Part shown: piece by piece, positions 14,187 to 24,326 of the stretch | Position numbering within the stretch: position 1 is the stretch's first letter | Layout of the letters: each line of letters opens with the position of its first letter | Assembly: GCA_021810145.1 (NCBI GenBank) | Contig: JAJZJL010000049.1 | Location: forward strand, 1-32,338 | Reading direction: 5' to 3' | Source of the DNA: Planctomycetota bacterium | Lineage (GTDB): Bacteria > Planctomycetota > Phycisphaerae > WQYP01 | Length of the DNA: 32,338 nt | Program-made: the position numbers and the translations under genes | The notes under the pieces: generated by a model | The model's database searches: none | Told to the model about the DNA's origin: nothing | Seen by the model: only the letters and a program-made list of their open reading frames with translations

Positions 14187-15827
14187 ATGAAACGAGAACG
14201 AAGAGGTTGGAAGTTGGTGGTATTGGCGGCGGCGATGGCATTGATGCCCGTCGCGGTGACATGGGGTCAGGACGCGGCCGGGCCAACGGCGGCGGATTAC
14301 CAGAATCTGCAGGAGAAATATCAGCAGGTGCAGCGGCAATTGTCTGAGGTATCCAAGGATGTTGCCGCCATCAAAGACACACAGGCCGCGCTCAAGAAGC
14401 AGGAAGCGGAAATAAAGAAACAACAAAGGGAACTGAAAAGAAAGCAAGCCAAACTTAAGGCGGCGCAGGCGGAGGCGGCGGCAACAAGTCAGCAAGCCAC
14501 CGATCAAGCGGTTAAGCATTTGTACAATCAGGTGGTGGCAAACAGCCAGAAAGAGGCCGGCACCACCGAGGGCGGCGGCGGCGGCAATAACATTAATGCC
14601 ACCATTGAAAATCTTTTCGCCCCACCTACCGGTGAGCATTATTTTTCGCCCTTCAGCAAGCAAAACCCCGACCACATGCGACCGGATCAGCACATGCAGA
14701 TCGCGCAATGGGGAAACATGAAGTTGTATCTGGGATTCTGGACGGTCGGACGTTTTCAGGGACTTCAGCAGTACAACCTGGGCAAACCCACGGGCATGAA
14801 CCCCAATTTTCAGACGCCCTATGGCATGATGGACCTGTATGCCACGGTTCCGCATGAGTTCGACATGTTCGCTGATTTTTATATCGCCAGCCCGGAGCAC
14901 CCCAGCCAAACTTATGGCGATGAAGGCTGGCTGGTATTCAAACAGCTTCCCGGATTCAGCCGCAATAGTCCGATCAACCAGCTCATGGATTACATCAACG
15001 TCAAGGCCGGGGCATTCGACATCGACTTCGGCGATAACAACTACCATCGCTCGAAAGATGCCTGGGTACAGAATAACCCGTTGATCGGCAACCCGCTGGT
15101 GGATCCGAGCACGGAAGAAATCGGCGGCGAAGTATACAGTGTTAAAGGCCCCGTGTACTGGCTGTTCGGCGTTTCCAACGGCAGCACCACCGGCCACTTT
15201 GATTACGGTGCAGGCCCCTCGTTCCACGGCAAACTCTGGGGTTATCCCACCAAGGATCTGCGATTGTCGGGGTCGGTCTACTACGGGGACATGGGTGAAT
15301 CAGCGGATACCATCGACCTGTTTACGGCCGCACGCAGCGGCGAGGCCTATGCCAATCTTTTTGGAAATTCGGTCGATACGCAAGGTCAGATTGTCCCGCA
15401 GGCCGGCCACAATGTCTTTGCGGCCCAGGGCGATATTACCTATGAGAAATGGCCGTTTGAAAGCTACAGCTACGTCGGCTGGACGCAGGATAACCACGCC
15501 AACCGCACCGGCATCGGCACGCCGCGGGAGAGCTGGCTGTATGGCTCAAGCAATTTGGTCTATCACATCACTCCGTCTTTGTACCTCGCGGCGCAATACA
15601 GCTATGCCTTCGCCGGAGCGGTTAACGGGGTTGATACCAATGGATGGGTCGATCGCATCCAGGTTGGGGCCGGCTATTGGCTGACTCGCAGTCTGCTGGC
15701 CAAGGTCGAATATGTCCAGGAACAGTTTCGCAGTTTTGGATCCAACACCGGTCTGGTGAACAGCGCACAAGCGAACCTTGGGCCCGGATTCAACGGCGTT
15801 GTGATGGAAGTTTCGTTTGGTTTCTAA
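14187..15827 (+). CDS. Porin-like outer-membrane protein with N-terminal coiled coil
   Basis: A 546-residue protein with a Sec signal peptide (MKRERRGWKLVVLAAAMALM..., cleavage near VTWGQ, residue 28). A long Lys/Glu/Gln-rich coiled coil (about 36-110) is followed by a Gly-rich hinge (GGGGG near 130) and then a beta-rich region of about 400 residues that ends in VVMEVSFGF, an aromatic C-terminus typical of barrel insertion. The coiled coil could reach toward peptidoglycan or trimerise the barrel. Substrate is unknown. It is the first clear gene of a tight same-strand run with two YceI-domain genes (18- and 17-nt gaps). AGGAAAGG precedes the start. Confidence 0.75.
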   Translation: MKRERRGWKLVVLAAAMALMPVAVTWGQDAAGPTAADYQNLQEKYQQVQRQLSEVSKDVAAIKDTQAALKKQEAEIKKQQRELKRKQAKLKAAQAEAAATSQQATDQAVKHLYNQVVANSQKEAGTTEGGGGGNNINATIENLFAPPTGEHYFSPFSKQNPDHMRPDQHMQIAQWGNMKLYLGFWTVGRFQGLQQYNLGKPTGMNPNFQTPYGMMDLYATVPHEFDMFADFYIASPEHPSQTYGDEGWLVFKQLPGFSRNSPINQLMDYINVKAGAFDIDFGDNNYHRSKDAWVQNNPLIGNPLVDPSTEEIGGEVYSVKGPVYWLFGVSNGSTTGHFDYGAGPSFHGKLWGYPTKDLRLSGSVYYGDMGESADTIDLFTAARSGEAYANLFGNSVDTQGQIVPQAGHNVFAAQGDITYEKWPFESYSYVGWTQDNHANRTGIGTPRESWLYGSSNLVYHITPSLYLAAQYSYAFAGAVNGVDTNGWVDRIQVGAGYWLTRSLLAKVEYVQEQFRSFGSNTGLVNSAQANLGPGFNGVVMEVSFGF

Positions 15828-15845
15828 TGAAAAAGGAATTTAATT

Positions 15846-16535
15846 ATGTTTAGTCTTTTAACAAAAACAACCACTTCGCCGGACCGCCAAAGAGCGGTCC
15901 GGCGAGGGCCGGTAAATTGGATGTGTGCTTTACTGCCGTTGATTTTTCTGGCGGCATGTCCGGTGTACGCCGCGGCTGTTGTCGATGTGGCACAGTACGC
16001 TGCAGTGCCCGGCGGCACGCTGGTGATTCACGGCACATCAACCTTGCACGACTGGAGCGCGCAGACCAAGGGGCTTGCGGGTCGTGCCGTATTGGATGGC
16101 AGTTGGACCGGTCATGGCGCGCAGGCGATCGAATTAAAATCAATTCATCTGGTTATCGCCGTGAAATCGCTGAAAAGCAGCGAGGGCGGCGGCATGGACA
16201 GTACGATGTATGGAGCACTGCATCGCAGGAAACATGCGTTTATCACCTATCAGCTCACCACCGCAAAACTGCTTGCGCCGCCCGCGGGTAAAGATGCTCC
16301 GGCGGTTTTCAAAACCAAGGGTAATTTGAAGGTTGACGGTACAACGCGAAGCGTTCCGCTGGTACTGACCGTAACGCACTTGGCCAATGGTGATTTAAGC
16401 ATTGCAACGACCGTCAAACTCAAGATGACGGAATTTGGCGTTAAACCGCCGACGGCAATGTTTGGAATCATTCGCTCCGGAGATGCCATTACGGTCAATG
16501 CCACCTGGCTGCTGGCAGCCAAGGCCGGCGCGTAA
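15846..16535 (+). CDS. YceI-domain exported protein 1
   Basis: A 229-residue protein. After a basic N-terminus comes a signal segment CALLPLIFLAACPVYA (about 27-42); LAAC could be a lipobox, but cleavage after VYA is equally possible. The rest is a YceI-like lipocalin-type barrel with GTSTLHDWS, a helix-loop GMDSTMYGALHRRKHAFITYQL, GNLKVDGTTRSVPLVLTV and the family-typical end FGVKPPTAMFG. Known YceI proteins bind polyisoprenoid or amphiphilic molecules in the periplasm. It starts 18 nt after the porin-like gene with AAGGA upstream, so it is likely in the same operon. Confidence 0.85.
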   Translation: MFSLLTKTTTSPDRQRAVRRGPVNWMCALLPLIFLAACPVYAAAVVDVAQYAAVPGGTLVIHGTSTLHDWSAQTKGLAGRAVLDGSWTGHGAQAIELKSIHLVIAVKSLKSSEGGGMDSTMYGALHRRKHAFITYQLTTAKLLAPPAGKDAPAVFKTKGNLKVDGTTRSVPLVLTVTHLANGDLSIATTVKLKMTEFGVKPPTAMFGIIRSGDAITVNATWLLAAKAGA

Positions 16536-16552
16536 TTCGAGGACTTTTAATT

Positions 16553-17356
16553 ATGACTTGTGCCCGGGAACAACCAGTCGCTCGCAACGCAGGGGTCTTA
16601 GCTACCTCAATGCGTCGGTTGGTTCCGCCGATTTTGCTGGCGGCTCTGGCTCTGGCGAGCGGCGTTGTGTCAGCCGATCAATGCACACCCTCCGGCACCG
16701 GGCACAAGTTGGTTTCTCCATCTCCGGCAAAGCCTCCCGCGCCTCTGCGCTTTTCGCTTACCACGCAAAGCCGGTTACAACTCAAGGGCACGGCCACCAT
16801 TGGCAGTTGGTCCTGTAAGAGCAAACAGGTCTCGGGGATGCTGATACTTCCCACTGACCGAATGGCTCTGGCCGCGCTTTTTTACCACATTCGGTCGGCC
16901 CGCCCGCATGATCCGCCGATTCTGCGGCTGCCGGTGCGAAAACCGGTAATTGGAGAATTATCACTTCCGGTTAGATCCCTTGATGGCAACAGCTCGGGCA
17001 TGGATCATGACATGTGGCACGCGCTGAAGGCCAAAACGCATCCGGCAATTTCGTATTCTTTCTTACGTATTGTTCGCGCCAGGCCGTTCTGGAGCAGAAC
17101 TTCCCGGTCACCGGGGCTGAAATTACAGGTGCTTGGAAAACTGACTTTGGCCGGCGTTACGCGTGTATTGTCTACCGATATGTACGTGCAGAGACTTGCC
17201 GCCGGACTCTACAGTATTCACGCAACATCAATCGTGATGATGCGAAGCTTCGGCGTAAAACCGCCGACGGCATTTTTCGGTTTGATCCGCGGCCACAACC
17301 GTGTGCGCGTCATATTTGATTTATACCTCTCGGACCGGCAACCGCCGCGGCAATAG
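16553..17356 (+). CDS. YceI-domain exported protein 2
   Basis: A 267-residue paralogue of the preceding protein, less conserved. Its signal peptide is internal (MRRLVPPILLAALALASGVVSA, residues 20-41), so either the N-terminus is extended or the true start is the Met at residue 20; the ATG at 16553 does have GAGGA 9 nt upstream. YceI landmarks are GTATIGSWS, GMDHDMWHALKAKTHPAISYSF, GKLTLAGVTRVLS and FGVKPPTAFFG. Two cysteines (about residues 44 and 87) could form a disulfide. Two diverged YceI proteins beside a porin-like protein suggest a joint envelope function, possibly ligand capture in the periplasm. Confidence 0.8.
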   Translation: MTCAREQPVARNAGVLATSMRRLVPPILLAALALASGVVSADQCTPSGTGHKLVSPSPAKPPAPLRFSLTTQSRLQLKGTATIGSWSCKSKQVSGMLILPTDRMALAALFYHIRSARPHDPPILRLPVRKPVIGELSLPVRSLDGNSSGMDHDMWHALKAKTHPAISYSFLRIVRARPFWSRTSRSPGLKLQVLGKLTLAGVTRVLSTDMYVQRLAAGLYSIHATSIVMMRSFGVKPPTAFFGLIRGHNRVRVIFDLYLSDRQPPRQ

Positions 17357-17914
17357 CCCCGGTCTGACCCATCAAAGATGCAACCACAGCCCGAATGCCT
17401 TAGAGCCGGGGCAACGCGCCGGCTTATCTGCTGTGGGGTAAACCGCATGATTCGCGAAGTGCGCCTGATTACCACCCGTATGGGCCGCGACGATCCGCTG
17501 ATGGCATTCGCAGGCGGCGGCACCGAGGATCCCATTCTTGCAATGCAATTTGCACCGCCAGGGGGCCAACTGGCATCACCACTGATTACACGGATTTAAC
17601 GGATAACGTGCGAAACACGCGCTTTCACAAATCGTTCCCGCATCCGTGCCACAATCTGCCACATTCGTCACGATCTGCGAAGGATTACCGGCTCGGCACA
17701 CCGCGCTTTTGACGGACATTTACCGCTGGCAGAGCCGGCGGCTATGTGATGTCTGGTTGCGGCTTCGCCGCGCTGGGCCATCCGCGGCAACCGCGGTCCG
17801 CTCCATCACGCCCAAAATCCAATCCGACTCATCACGGCAGCTACCGGCCGCCGGGTACATCTGGCGTTGGCGTTGCTCCGGCGGTAACATTTCCGATTTA
17901 GAGGGATGCCGAAG
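17357..17914. other. Intergenic region with dispersed repeat
   Basis: I call no gene here. An imperfect long-loop inverted repeat (GCCCCGG at 17356, CCGGGGC at 17406) follows the YceI gene. The 83-bp dispersed repeat lies at 17691-17773. A 73-residue frame at 17378-17599 has no recognisable family or ribosome-binding site. Confidence 0.55.
17691..17773 (+). repeat. 83-bp dispersed repeat, direct copy
   Basis: Begins GCTCGGCACACCGCGC and ends GCGGCTTCGCCGCGC. It matches the reverse complement of 3651-3733 with roughly a dozen mismatches, about 14 kb away. Confidence 0.7.
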
Positions 17915-20242
17915 ATGCCTGATACCGCTGCCGTTTCACTTCCGGATTTGCTGGCTCTCATTGCCGAGCTTTGGGGATACCGCCAGTTGCGTCCGCTGCA
18001 GCAGCAGGCCATGGAAGCGGTGCTGGCCCGGCGCGATTCGGTTGTGGTTATGCCCACGGGCGGAGGCAAATCATTGTGTTATCAAGCCCCCGCGATTCAT
18101 CTGGCGCGATGTGGTCACGGACCAACGGTGGTGGTGTCACCTCTGATCGCGCTGATGAAGGATCAGGTGGATTCGCTGCGCACGGTGGGGGTGGCGGCGG
18201 CGCAGATGGATTCATCGATGAATGCCGAACAGCGCCGGCAAACGGCGGCACAGTTGCGCAACGGCCAATTGGACATGCTGTTTGTGTCGCCGGAAAAACT
18301 CTTGGCGCAGCAAAACGGCGGTGGATCATCCGATGGCGGGGCGTTTGTACAATTGCTGCGGGATTCGGGCGTGCAAACATTTGCCATTGACGAAGCGCAT
18401 TGTGTCAGCCACTGGGGGCATGATTTTCGTCCGGAATATCGGCGGCTTTCCAATCTTAAATCATTGTTTCCCGGCTGCTCGATTCACGCCTTTACCGCCA
18501 CCGCGACTGAACCCGTGCGGGCCGATATTGCCCAGCAGTTACAACTTGATAACCCGGTGCGGCTGGTGGGAAATTTTGACCGGCCCAATCTGATTTACCG
18601 CGTGCTGCCGCGGAAAGACATGATGGGGCAGGTTCAGGAAGTGCTGGACCGGCATAAAGATGAGGCGGGCATCATTTATTGTTTACGTCGCCGGGATGTT
18701 GATGATACGGTCGCCGCATTAAATGCGCGGCATAAGGGCGGCGGTCCGAAGGCCCTGGGATATCACGCCGGCATGACTCCGGAAATCCGCCGGAAAGTGC
18801 AGGAAGCATTTGCCCGGGAAGAATGTGATCTGATCGTGGCGACGATTGCTTTTGGCATGGGCATTGACCGCTCGAATATCCGGTTTGTGCTGCACACCGG
18901 AATGCCCAAATCCATTGAGGCGTATCAGCAGGAGACCGGGCGTGCCGGCCGGGATGGACTGGAGGCGGAATGCGTGCTGCTTTATTCCGGCCAGGATGTT
19001 ATGACCTGGAAATCACTGATTGAACATTCGGCGGCGGAGGCATCACTTTCCGGCACACCGGTAAGCCCGGATTATGTTCCCACGGCCCTGCGCCACCTTG
19101 ATGATCTGGATCGCTTTGCGCGCGGTGCGGTATGCCGGCATAAGGCGCTGGTGGAATATTTTGGTCAGCGTTATGTGCCGCCGATACTGGATTCACAATC
19201 CGAAGGCGAATGCAACTGCCAGGCGTGCGATCATTGTCTGGGCGATACCGAACCGGTGGCCGATGCGCTGGTGATCGCACAAAAAATACTTTCAGCGGTT
19301 GCCCGCACCGATCAGCGCTTTGGCGTGGGACATATTCTGTCGGTACTGCGGGGGGAAAACACGGAGAAAATCCGGCAACTCAAACATGATCAACTTTCTG
19401 TGCATGGCCTGCTGAAGAACCATTCCAAGGCGGATCTGAGAAATTTTGTGTATCAACTGGTCGGACAGGGCGTGCTGGTGCAGGAAAATCTGATTTTGCC
19501 GCAGGGCCGCAGCGCGCCGATTCTCAGATTAAATCATGCCTCGGTGGAAGTCATGAAGGGACGGCATGCGGTGCGGCTGATTCAACTGGTTCAGAAATCA
19601 ACCGAACAATCCGGTAAAACCCAGGCCAGGGAAATTTCCTGGCAGGGAGTGGATCACGGGTTGTTTGATGCACTGCGTGTGCTGCGGCGCGACATTGCCG
19701 CCCAGCGCGGCGTGGCACCGTATGTGATATTTTCTGACGCCACCCTGCGGGAATTAGCCCGGGTGCGTCCCACCACACGGGTTGCTCTGCGGCTGATTTA
19801 CGGTATCGGAGAAGCAAAAATCAAATCGCTTGCGGACCGGATTCTGCCGGTTATTGCGGACTACTGCCTCATTCACAATATTGCGACCGATGTGCCCGGA
19901 GATGGTTCCCCGCCTCCGGTCAGACCGGCAGTCAGCAGTCGGCCCAACGCCGCCAAGCAAAAGGCGTTTGAGTTATTTAAACTGGGCCGATCGATCAAAC
20001 AGGTTGCCGATGAACTGGACCGGGCGGAAAAAACCGTTGCGGATTATCTGGCGGAATATATCGTGCTTGAAAAGCCCGCCTCGGTTACCGCATGGGTGCC
20101 GCAGGCCACCTTCCGTCGCATCGAGCAAGCCATTGGCGAACATGGTGCCGATCGCTTGCGGCCCGTTTTTGTGGCCCTTAATGAAACGGTGAGCTATGAA
20201 TATATCCGGATAGTGGCGGCCTATCTGCAGGCGCAACGGTAA
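17915..20242 (+). CDS. recQ: ATP-dependent DNA helicase RecQ
   Basis: A 775-residue 3'-5' DNA helicase acting in recombination and replication-fork repair. Walker A MPTGGGKS is at 46-53, DEAH at 159-162, followed by the RecQ aromatic loop SHWGHDFRPEYR. Motif VI (QQETGRAGRDG) and the zinc site (CRHKALVEYFG ... CNCQACDHC) are present. Then come the RQC winged helix, an HRDC domain (DHGLFDALRVLRRDIAAQRG ... IYGIGEAKIKSLADRIL) and a C-terminal helix-turn-helix region (KQKAFELFKLGRSIKQVADEL). The length fits the longer RecQ subtype. Motif 0 reads LRPLQ rather than the more usual FRxGQ. An ATG at 17906 is in frame but touches the GAGGG ribosome-binding site; ATG 17915 has proper spacing. Confidence 0.95.
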   Translation: MPDTAAVSLPDLLALIAELWGYRQLRPLQQQAMEAVLARRDSVVVMPTGGGKSLCYQAPAIHLARCGHGPTVVVSPLIALMKDQVDSLRTVGVAAAQMDSSMNAEQRRQTAAQLRNGQLDMLFVSPEKLLAQQNGGGSSDGGAFVQLLRDSGVQTFAIDEAHCVSHWGHDFRPEYRRLSNLKSLFPGCSIHAFTATATEPVRADIAQQLQLDNPVRLVGNFDRPNLIYRVLPRKDMMGQVQEVLDRHKDEAGIIYCLRRRDVDDTVAALNARHKGGGPKALGYHAGMTPEIRRKVQEAFAREECDLIVATIAFGMGIDRSNIRFVLHTGMPKSIEAYQQETGRAGRDGLEAECVLLYSGQDVMTWKSLIEHSAAEASLSGTPVSPDYVPTALRHLDDLDRFARGAVCRHKALVEYFGQRYVPPILDSQSEGECNCQACDHCLGDTEPVADALVIAQKILSAVARTDQRFGVGHILSVLRGENTEKIRQLKHDQLSVHGLLKNHSKADLRNFVYQLVGQGVLVQENLILPQGRSAPILRLNHASVEVMKGRHAVRLIQLVQKSTEQSGKTQAREISWQGVDHGLFDALRVLRRDIAAQRGVAPYVIFSDATLRELARVRPTTRVALRLIYGIGEAKIKSLADRILPVIADYCLIHNIATDVPGDGSPPPVRPAVSSRPNAAKQKAFELFKLGRSIKQVADELDRAEKTVADYLAEYIVLEKPASVTAWVPQATFRRIEQAIGEHGADRLRPVFVALNETVSYEYIRIVAAYLQAQR

Positions 20243-20243
20243 A

Positions 20244-20264
20244 TCCCGGCATGCATTCCCGGGA
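20244..20264 (+). terminator. Possible terminator hairpin after recQ
   Basis: Inverted repeat TCCCGG / CCGGGA with a 9-nt loop starting just after the recQ stop codon. There is no T-run, so this is weak. Confidence 0.3.
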
Positions 20265-20412
20265 CGGCCGAGCAGTTATTTATGATCGGTGAAATCCCTA
20301 TCTGCAATTCAGCAAGTGCCTGATACCGAATCGCGCGGCGAAACTGTATGCTCTTGGTTGTACCGGCGGTTGGGCGTATGGCCCGGACCGTGATTTGATT
20401 AAGGAGTGTACC

Positions 20413-23163
20413 GTGACTGTTGCTGCTCATCAAAAGTCCAGCGTTGCCATCGCCGGCCATGTTCGCCGGCCATTACAACCGCTGTTAAACCCGCATAATA
20501 TTGCCGTCATCGGTGCAACGGAAGCCCCCGGATCCGTGGGGCGTACGCTGTTGTGGAATCTTATTTCATCGCCTTTTGGCGGCACGGTTTTTCCCGTTAA
20601 TCTCAAACGGCCAAGTGTGCTGGGCATCAAGGCGTATCCGACGATTCATGATGTGCCGGAGCATGTTGACCTGGCCATTATCTGCACGCCGGCGCAAAGC
20701 GTGCCGGATCTTGTTGAACAATGTGGAATTGCCGGTATTCCCGGCGCGATCATTATCTCCGCGGGTTTCAAGGAACTTGGTGCTCCCGGCGCCGCCCTGG
20801 AACAGCAGATTGCGGCCCATGCCCGCCAATATGCCATGCGCATTATCGGCCCGAATTGCCTGGGTGTGCAAAATCCGTTGATCGGGTTAAACGCATCTTT
20901 TGCGCACGGCATTGCCCGTCCCGGTTCGATCGCCTTTTTATCTCAATCCGGCGCTTTGTTGACGGCCATTCTGGATTGGTCGCTGCGGGAACAAATCGGT
21001 TTCAGTTCCTTTGTTTCCCTGGGATCCATGCTGGATGTGGGTTTCGGCGACCTGATTGATCATCTCGGCGATGATCCGCGCACACGCGCAATTCTGATTT
21101 ACATGGAAAGCATCGGCAATGCCCGCCAGTTCATTTCCGCCGCGCGGGAAGTGGCGCTGACCAAACCGATTATTGTCATCAAAGCCGGCCGCACGGCCGC
21201 CGCCGCCGCCGCGGCTGCCAGCCATACCGGTTCCATGACCGGTTCTGACGAAGTGCTGGACGCGGTATTCCGCCGCGTGGGCGTGCAGCGCGTTAATGAA
21301 ATCAGCGAATTGTTTGATCTCGCCGAAGTTCTGGCCAATCAATCCCGGCCCAAAGGCCGGAACCTGACGATTCTGACCAACGCCGGCGGCCCCGGTGTAC
21401 TGGCGACCGATGCGCTGATTCAAGGCGGCGGGCAACTGACCAAACTCTCCGAACCCGCGATGAAAGAACTCGACAGCCTTCTGCCGGCCCCATGGTCGCA
21501 CGGCAATCCGGTGGATATTCTCGGTGATGCCTCACCGGAGCGTTATGCCAAGTCCCTGGAAATTGCCGCCCGCGATACCAACGCCGACGGCATGCTGGTT
21601 ATTTTGACCCCGCAGGATATGACCGATGCCACCCGTTCGGCTGAGGCTTTGGTCATCGCCGCCAAGGCACAATCCAAGCCGGTTCTGGCAAGCTGGATGG
21701 GCGGCGCCATGGTGCGGGCCGGAGAAGAAATTCTCAATCGGGCCGGTATTCCGACCTTCGCTTATCCTGATGCCGCGGCCAGAGCTTTTAACTATCTCTG
21801 GCAATATGACCGCACATTGAAAGCCCTTTATCAGACGCCGCGATCATCCGGCGATCAATCCCTGGATTCCCATTCGCGCATCAGCATTGAGAGTATTTTT
21901 TCCGAAGCGCAGGCCGAACAGCGCACCACGTTAACCGAGCCGGAATCCAAGCGGTTGCTGGAAGCATACGGTATTCCAGTTACCCCCACGCATGTGGCAA
22001 CCACGGCACAGGAGGCGGTGGCCGCGGCGGAAAAAATCGGTTTTCCGGTGGTGGTCAAGGTTTTTTCAAAAACCATTTCGCATAAAACCGATGTTGGCGG
22101 CGTGATGCTGAACCTTACGTCCGCCGCGGTGGTTAAACAGGCCTTTGAAAAAATTCAGGCCTCCGTTACGGCCCGGGCGCGGGCCGACCAATTTCAGGGT
22201 GTTACCGTGCAACCCATGGTTCGCATAGCCGATGCGTATGAATTGATTCTCGGTTCATCCATTGATTCTCAGTTCGGACCGGTGCTTTTGTTTGGCCTTG
22301 GCGGACAAATGGTTGAATTGTTCCGCGATCGGGCCCTGGCCCTGCCGCCGCTGAATTCCACTTTGGCCCGGCAAATGATTAATCAGACCAAAATCAGCAA
22401 AGCCCTGGCCGGAATTCGTGGCCGCGCTGCGGTTGATATTACAGAACTGGAACGCATTCTCGTGCGATTCAGCACACTGGTGATTGAAAATCCGCGCATT
22501 AAGGAAATTGACATTAACCCGCTTCTGGCAGGCCCGGAAAAACTTGTCGCGCTGGACGCCCGTGTCATATTGTTCCCCGCGGATGTGCCTGATGCCGATT
22601 TGCCGCGCCCGGCCATTCGTGCTTATCCCACGCAATATGTCCATACCGTGATTACCGATGACGGCCAATCCATTCTCCTGCGTCCCATCATGCCGCAGGA
22701 TGAGCCGCTGATTATTCAATTCCACCATTCGTTGTCCAACGAATCCGTGCGGCATCGTTTCTGCAATATCATGAAGCTGGAAGATCGCATCTCCCATGAA
22801 CGGCTTGTCCGCGTGTGCATGAACGATTATGACAGGGAAATCGCCCTGGTGGCGCAGCATACGCGACACGACGGCACGCCGGAAATTGTCGGTGTGAGCC
22901 GATTATCCAAAATCCGCGGTACCTCCGAAGCCGAGGCCGCGGTCATTGTTGCCGATGTCTGGCAGAATCGGGGCATCGGTACGGCACTGCTGGAAGAGGC
23001 GATCAAAATTGCCCGTATGGAGGGCGTATCGCGCGTGTTTGCCTCCGCGTTGCCGGAGAATATGGAAATTCAACATCTGCTGGCCAACAAGCTGGGCTTC
23101 AAGGTTACATCGGATGTGCAATCTCCGACCATCCACTTTGAGCTCAATCTGGCCGGGGTATAA
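20413..23163 (+). CDS. ADP-forming acyl-CoA synthetase fused to GNAT acetyltransferase
   Basis: A 916-residue fusion. Residues about 20-130 are a CoA-binding Rossmann domain ([15 protein letters not shown]), then ligase-CoA domains with [11 protein letters not shown] (His near residue 271, the position phosphorylated in ADP-forming acetyl-CoA synthetases). An ATP-grasp domain (about 505-720) starts with [17 protein letters not shown] and includes [11 protein letters not shown]. The last 160 residues are a GNAT domain with acetyl-CoA motif [13 protein letters not shown]. The layout equals that of Pat/YfiQ protein lysine acetyltransferases, but in classical Pat the synthetase half is thought to be inactive, whereas here the catalytic His is kept. 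It may make acetyl-CoA, acetylate proteins, or both. The GTG start at 20413 has AAGGAG 7 nt upstream; an in-frame TTG lies at 20395. Confidence 0.9.
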   Translation: MTVAAHQKSSVAIAGHVRRPLQPLLNPHNIAVIGATEAPGSVGRTLLWNLISSPFGGTVFPVNLKRPSVLGIKAYPTIHDVPEHVDLAIICTPAQSVPDLVEQCGIAGIPGAIIISAGFKELGAPGAALEQQIAAHARQYAMRIIGPNCLGVQNPLIGLNASFAHGIARPGSIAFLSQSGALLTAILDWSLREQIGFSSFVSLGSMLDVGFGDLIDHLGDDPRTRAILIYMESIGNARQFISAAREVALTKPIIVIKAGRTAAAAAAAASHTGSMTGSDEVLDAVFRRVGVQRVNEISELFDLAEVLANQSRPKGRNLTILTNAGGPGVLATDALIQGGGQLTKLSEPAMKELDSLLPAPWSHGNPVDILGDASPERYAKSLEIAARDTNADGMLVILTPQDMTDATRSAEALVIAAKAQSKPVLASWMGGAMVRAGEEILNRAGIPTFAYPDAAARAFNYLWQYDRTLKALYQTPRSSGDQSLDSHSRISIESIFSEAQAEQRTTLTEPESKRLLEAYGIPVTPTHVATTAQEAVAAAEKIGFPVVVKVFSKTISHKTDVGGVMLNLTSAAVVKQAFEKIQASVTARARADQFQGVTVQPMVRIADAYELILGSSIDSQFGPVLLFGLGGQMVELFRDRALALPPLNSTLARQMINQTKISKALAGIRGRAAVDITELERILVRFSTLVIENPRIKEIDINPLLAGPEKLVALDARVILFPADVPDADLPRPAIRAYPTQYVHTVITDDGQSILLRPIMPQDEPLIIQFHHSLSNESVRHRFCNIMKLEDRISHERLVRVCMNDYDREIALVAQHTRHDGTPEIVGVSRLSKIRGTSEAEAAVIVADVWQNRGIGTALLEEAIKIARMEGVSRVFASALPENMEIQHLLANKLGFKVTSDVQSPTIHFELNLAGV

Positions 23164-23216
23164 AACCGGGACGCGGGCGTCAGGCGCGATCGCGGTGACG
23201 TGCGGTGGTGGTTGAG

Positions 23217-24326
23217 TCAGCGAATGGGTACTTCCTTGCCGGCATCGGATGAACGATAGACCCCATCGACGATTTTCTGCACGGCGGCACCTGCTTCACC
23301 GGGGGCCTCCAGCGGTTGATCCCGTAATACGCCATCAACGAAATTGCGCAATTTGAGCTTGAAGAGCGTGAAAAAATCCCCTTCCGGCAGAAAGGCCGGC
23401 GTGGTATTGGTCATGGTGCCGGCGCGATCGGTGAAAATCGCGGTTGGATCCCAGGTGGCACCGCCTTTTTCTCCGACCAGCGTGAAATTCCAGATGTCGC
23501 GCTCAATGTGTCCGGCAAAACATGCCTCAATCTGCATGACCGCGCCATTGGCGAAACGGATATGCCCAATGGCTAAGTCTTCCACATTGTAGGTTTTCCA
23601 GTCCCAGTCCGGCCACATGCTGACGACATCATTGGGTTTATTACCCATGTAGGTCCAGGTTTTTCCCGTGGCCGCCACCGGTTCAGGCGAACCCATGACA
23701 TAATGGGCCATCTCAATAACATGCACGCCGATATCAATCATCGGGCCGCCACCCTGCAATTGTTTTTGGCCAAACACGCCCCAATTCGGTATGCCGCGCC
23801 GACGCAAGGCCTGGCATTTAACAAACATGACATTGCCGAACTGCCCCTCATCACGGGCCCGGCGCAGCATTTGTGTCGCGGGATGAAAGCGATATTGAAA
23901 ACCCACCGCCAGTTGGCGTCTGGCCTTCACGGCGGCGTCAATCATGGACTGACATTCCTGCGGGGACATGGCCATGGGCTTTTCGGTAATAACATGAGCG
24001 CCCGCTTTTAATGATGCAATGGTAGCCGGGGCATGGACCGCATTGGGCGTGCATACGCTCACGGCGTCGGGCTTTATTTCCTTGAGCATCTGGTGGTAAT
24101 CGGCATACAGCGCGGAAATGCCGTATGTGTCTTTCATGATTTCCAGACGGTGCGGATTAATATCGGCACCGGCGACAATTTCAACATCCGGCATGGACTC
24201 AAACGCCCTGAGTTGTGTTTCGCTGATGCCGCCGCAGCCGATCATGGCCAGTTTCAGCCGGGGGCCTTTATAGTGCGATTTTTTTTCCCGGGCAAAAGAT
24301 TCCGTTGAAACGCCGGTGCTGGCCAT
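23217..24326 (-). CDS. Gfo/Idh/MocA-family NAD(P)-dependent oxidoreductase
   Basis: A 369-residue sugar-type dehydrogenase. An N-terminal Rossmann fold starts at LKLAMIGCGGIS (residues 25-35) after a 20-residue extension. The family catalytic EKP is at 115-117 (VITEKPMAMSP), and the C-terminal domain carries GGGPMIDIGVHVIEM with the likely catalytic D198 and H202. These enzymes oxidise or reduce sugars, inositols and amino sugars; the substrate cannot be read from the sequence. The ATG at 24326 is preferred (GAAGGA 7 nt upstream) over an in-frame TTG at 24350. Confidence 0.9.
   Translation of the reverse strand: MASTGVSTESFAREKKSHYKGPRLKLAMIGCGGISETQLRAFESMPDVEIVAGADINPHRLEIMKDTYGISALYADYHQMLKEIKPDAVSVCTPNAVHAPATIASLKAGAHVITEKPMAMSPQECQSMIDAAVKARRQLAVGFQYRFHPATQMLRRARDEGQFGNVMFVKCQALRRRGIPNWGVFGQKQLQGGGPMIDIGVHVIEMAHYVMGSPEPVAATGKTWTYMGNKPNDVVSMWPDWDWKTYNVEDLAIGHIRFANGAVMQIEACFAGHIERDIWNFTLVGEKGGATWDPTAIFTDRAGTMTNTTPAFLPEGDFFTLFKLKLRNFVDGVLRDQPLEAPGEAGAAVQKIVDGVYRSSDAGKEVPIR

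Noticed and set aside
13863-15227. 454-codon minus-strand frame opposite the porin-like gene
   Set aside because: It is the antisense of a gene with signal peptide, ribosome-binding site and operon context, and has no family resemblance.
17378-17599. 73-codon frame after the YceI genes
   Set aside because: No ribosome-binding site, no family, and composition like the surrounding intergenic DNA.
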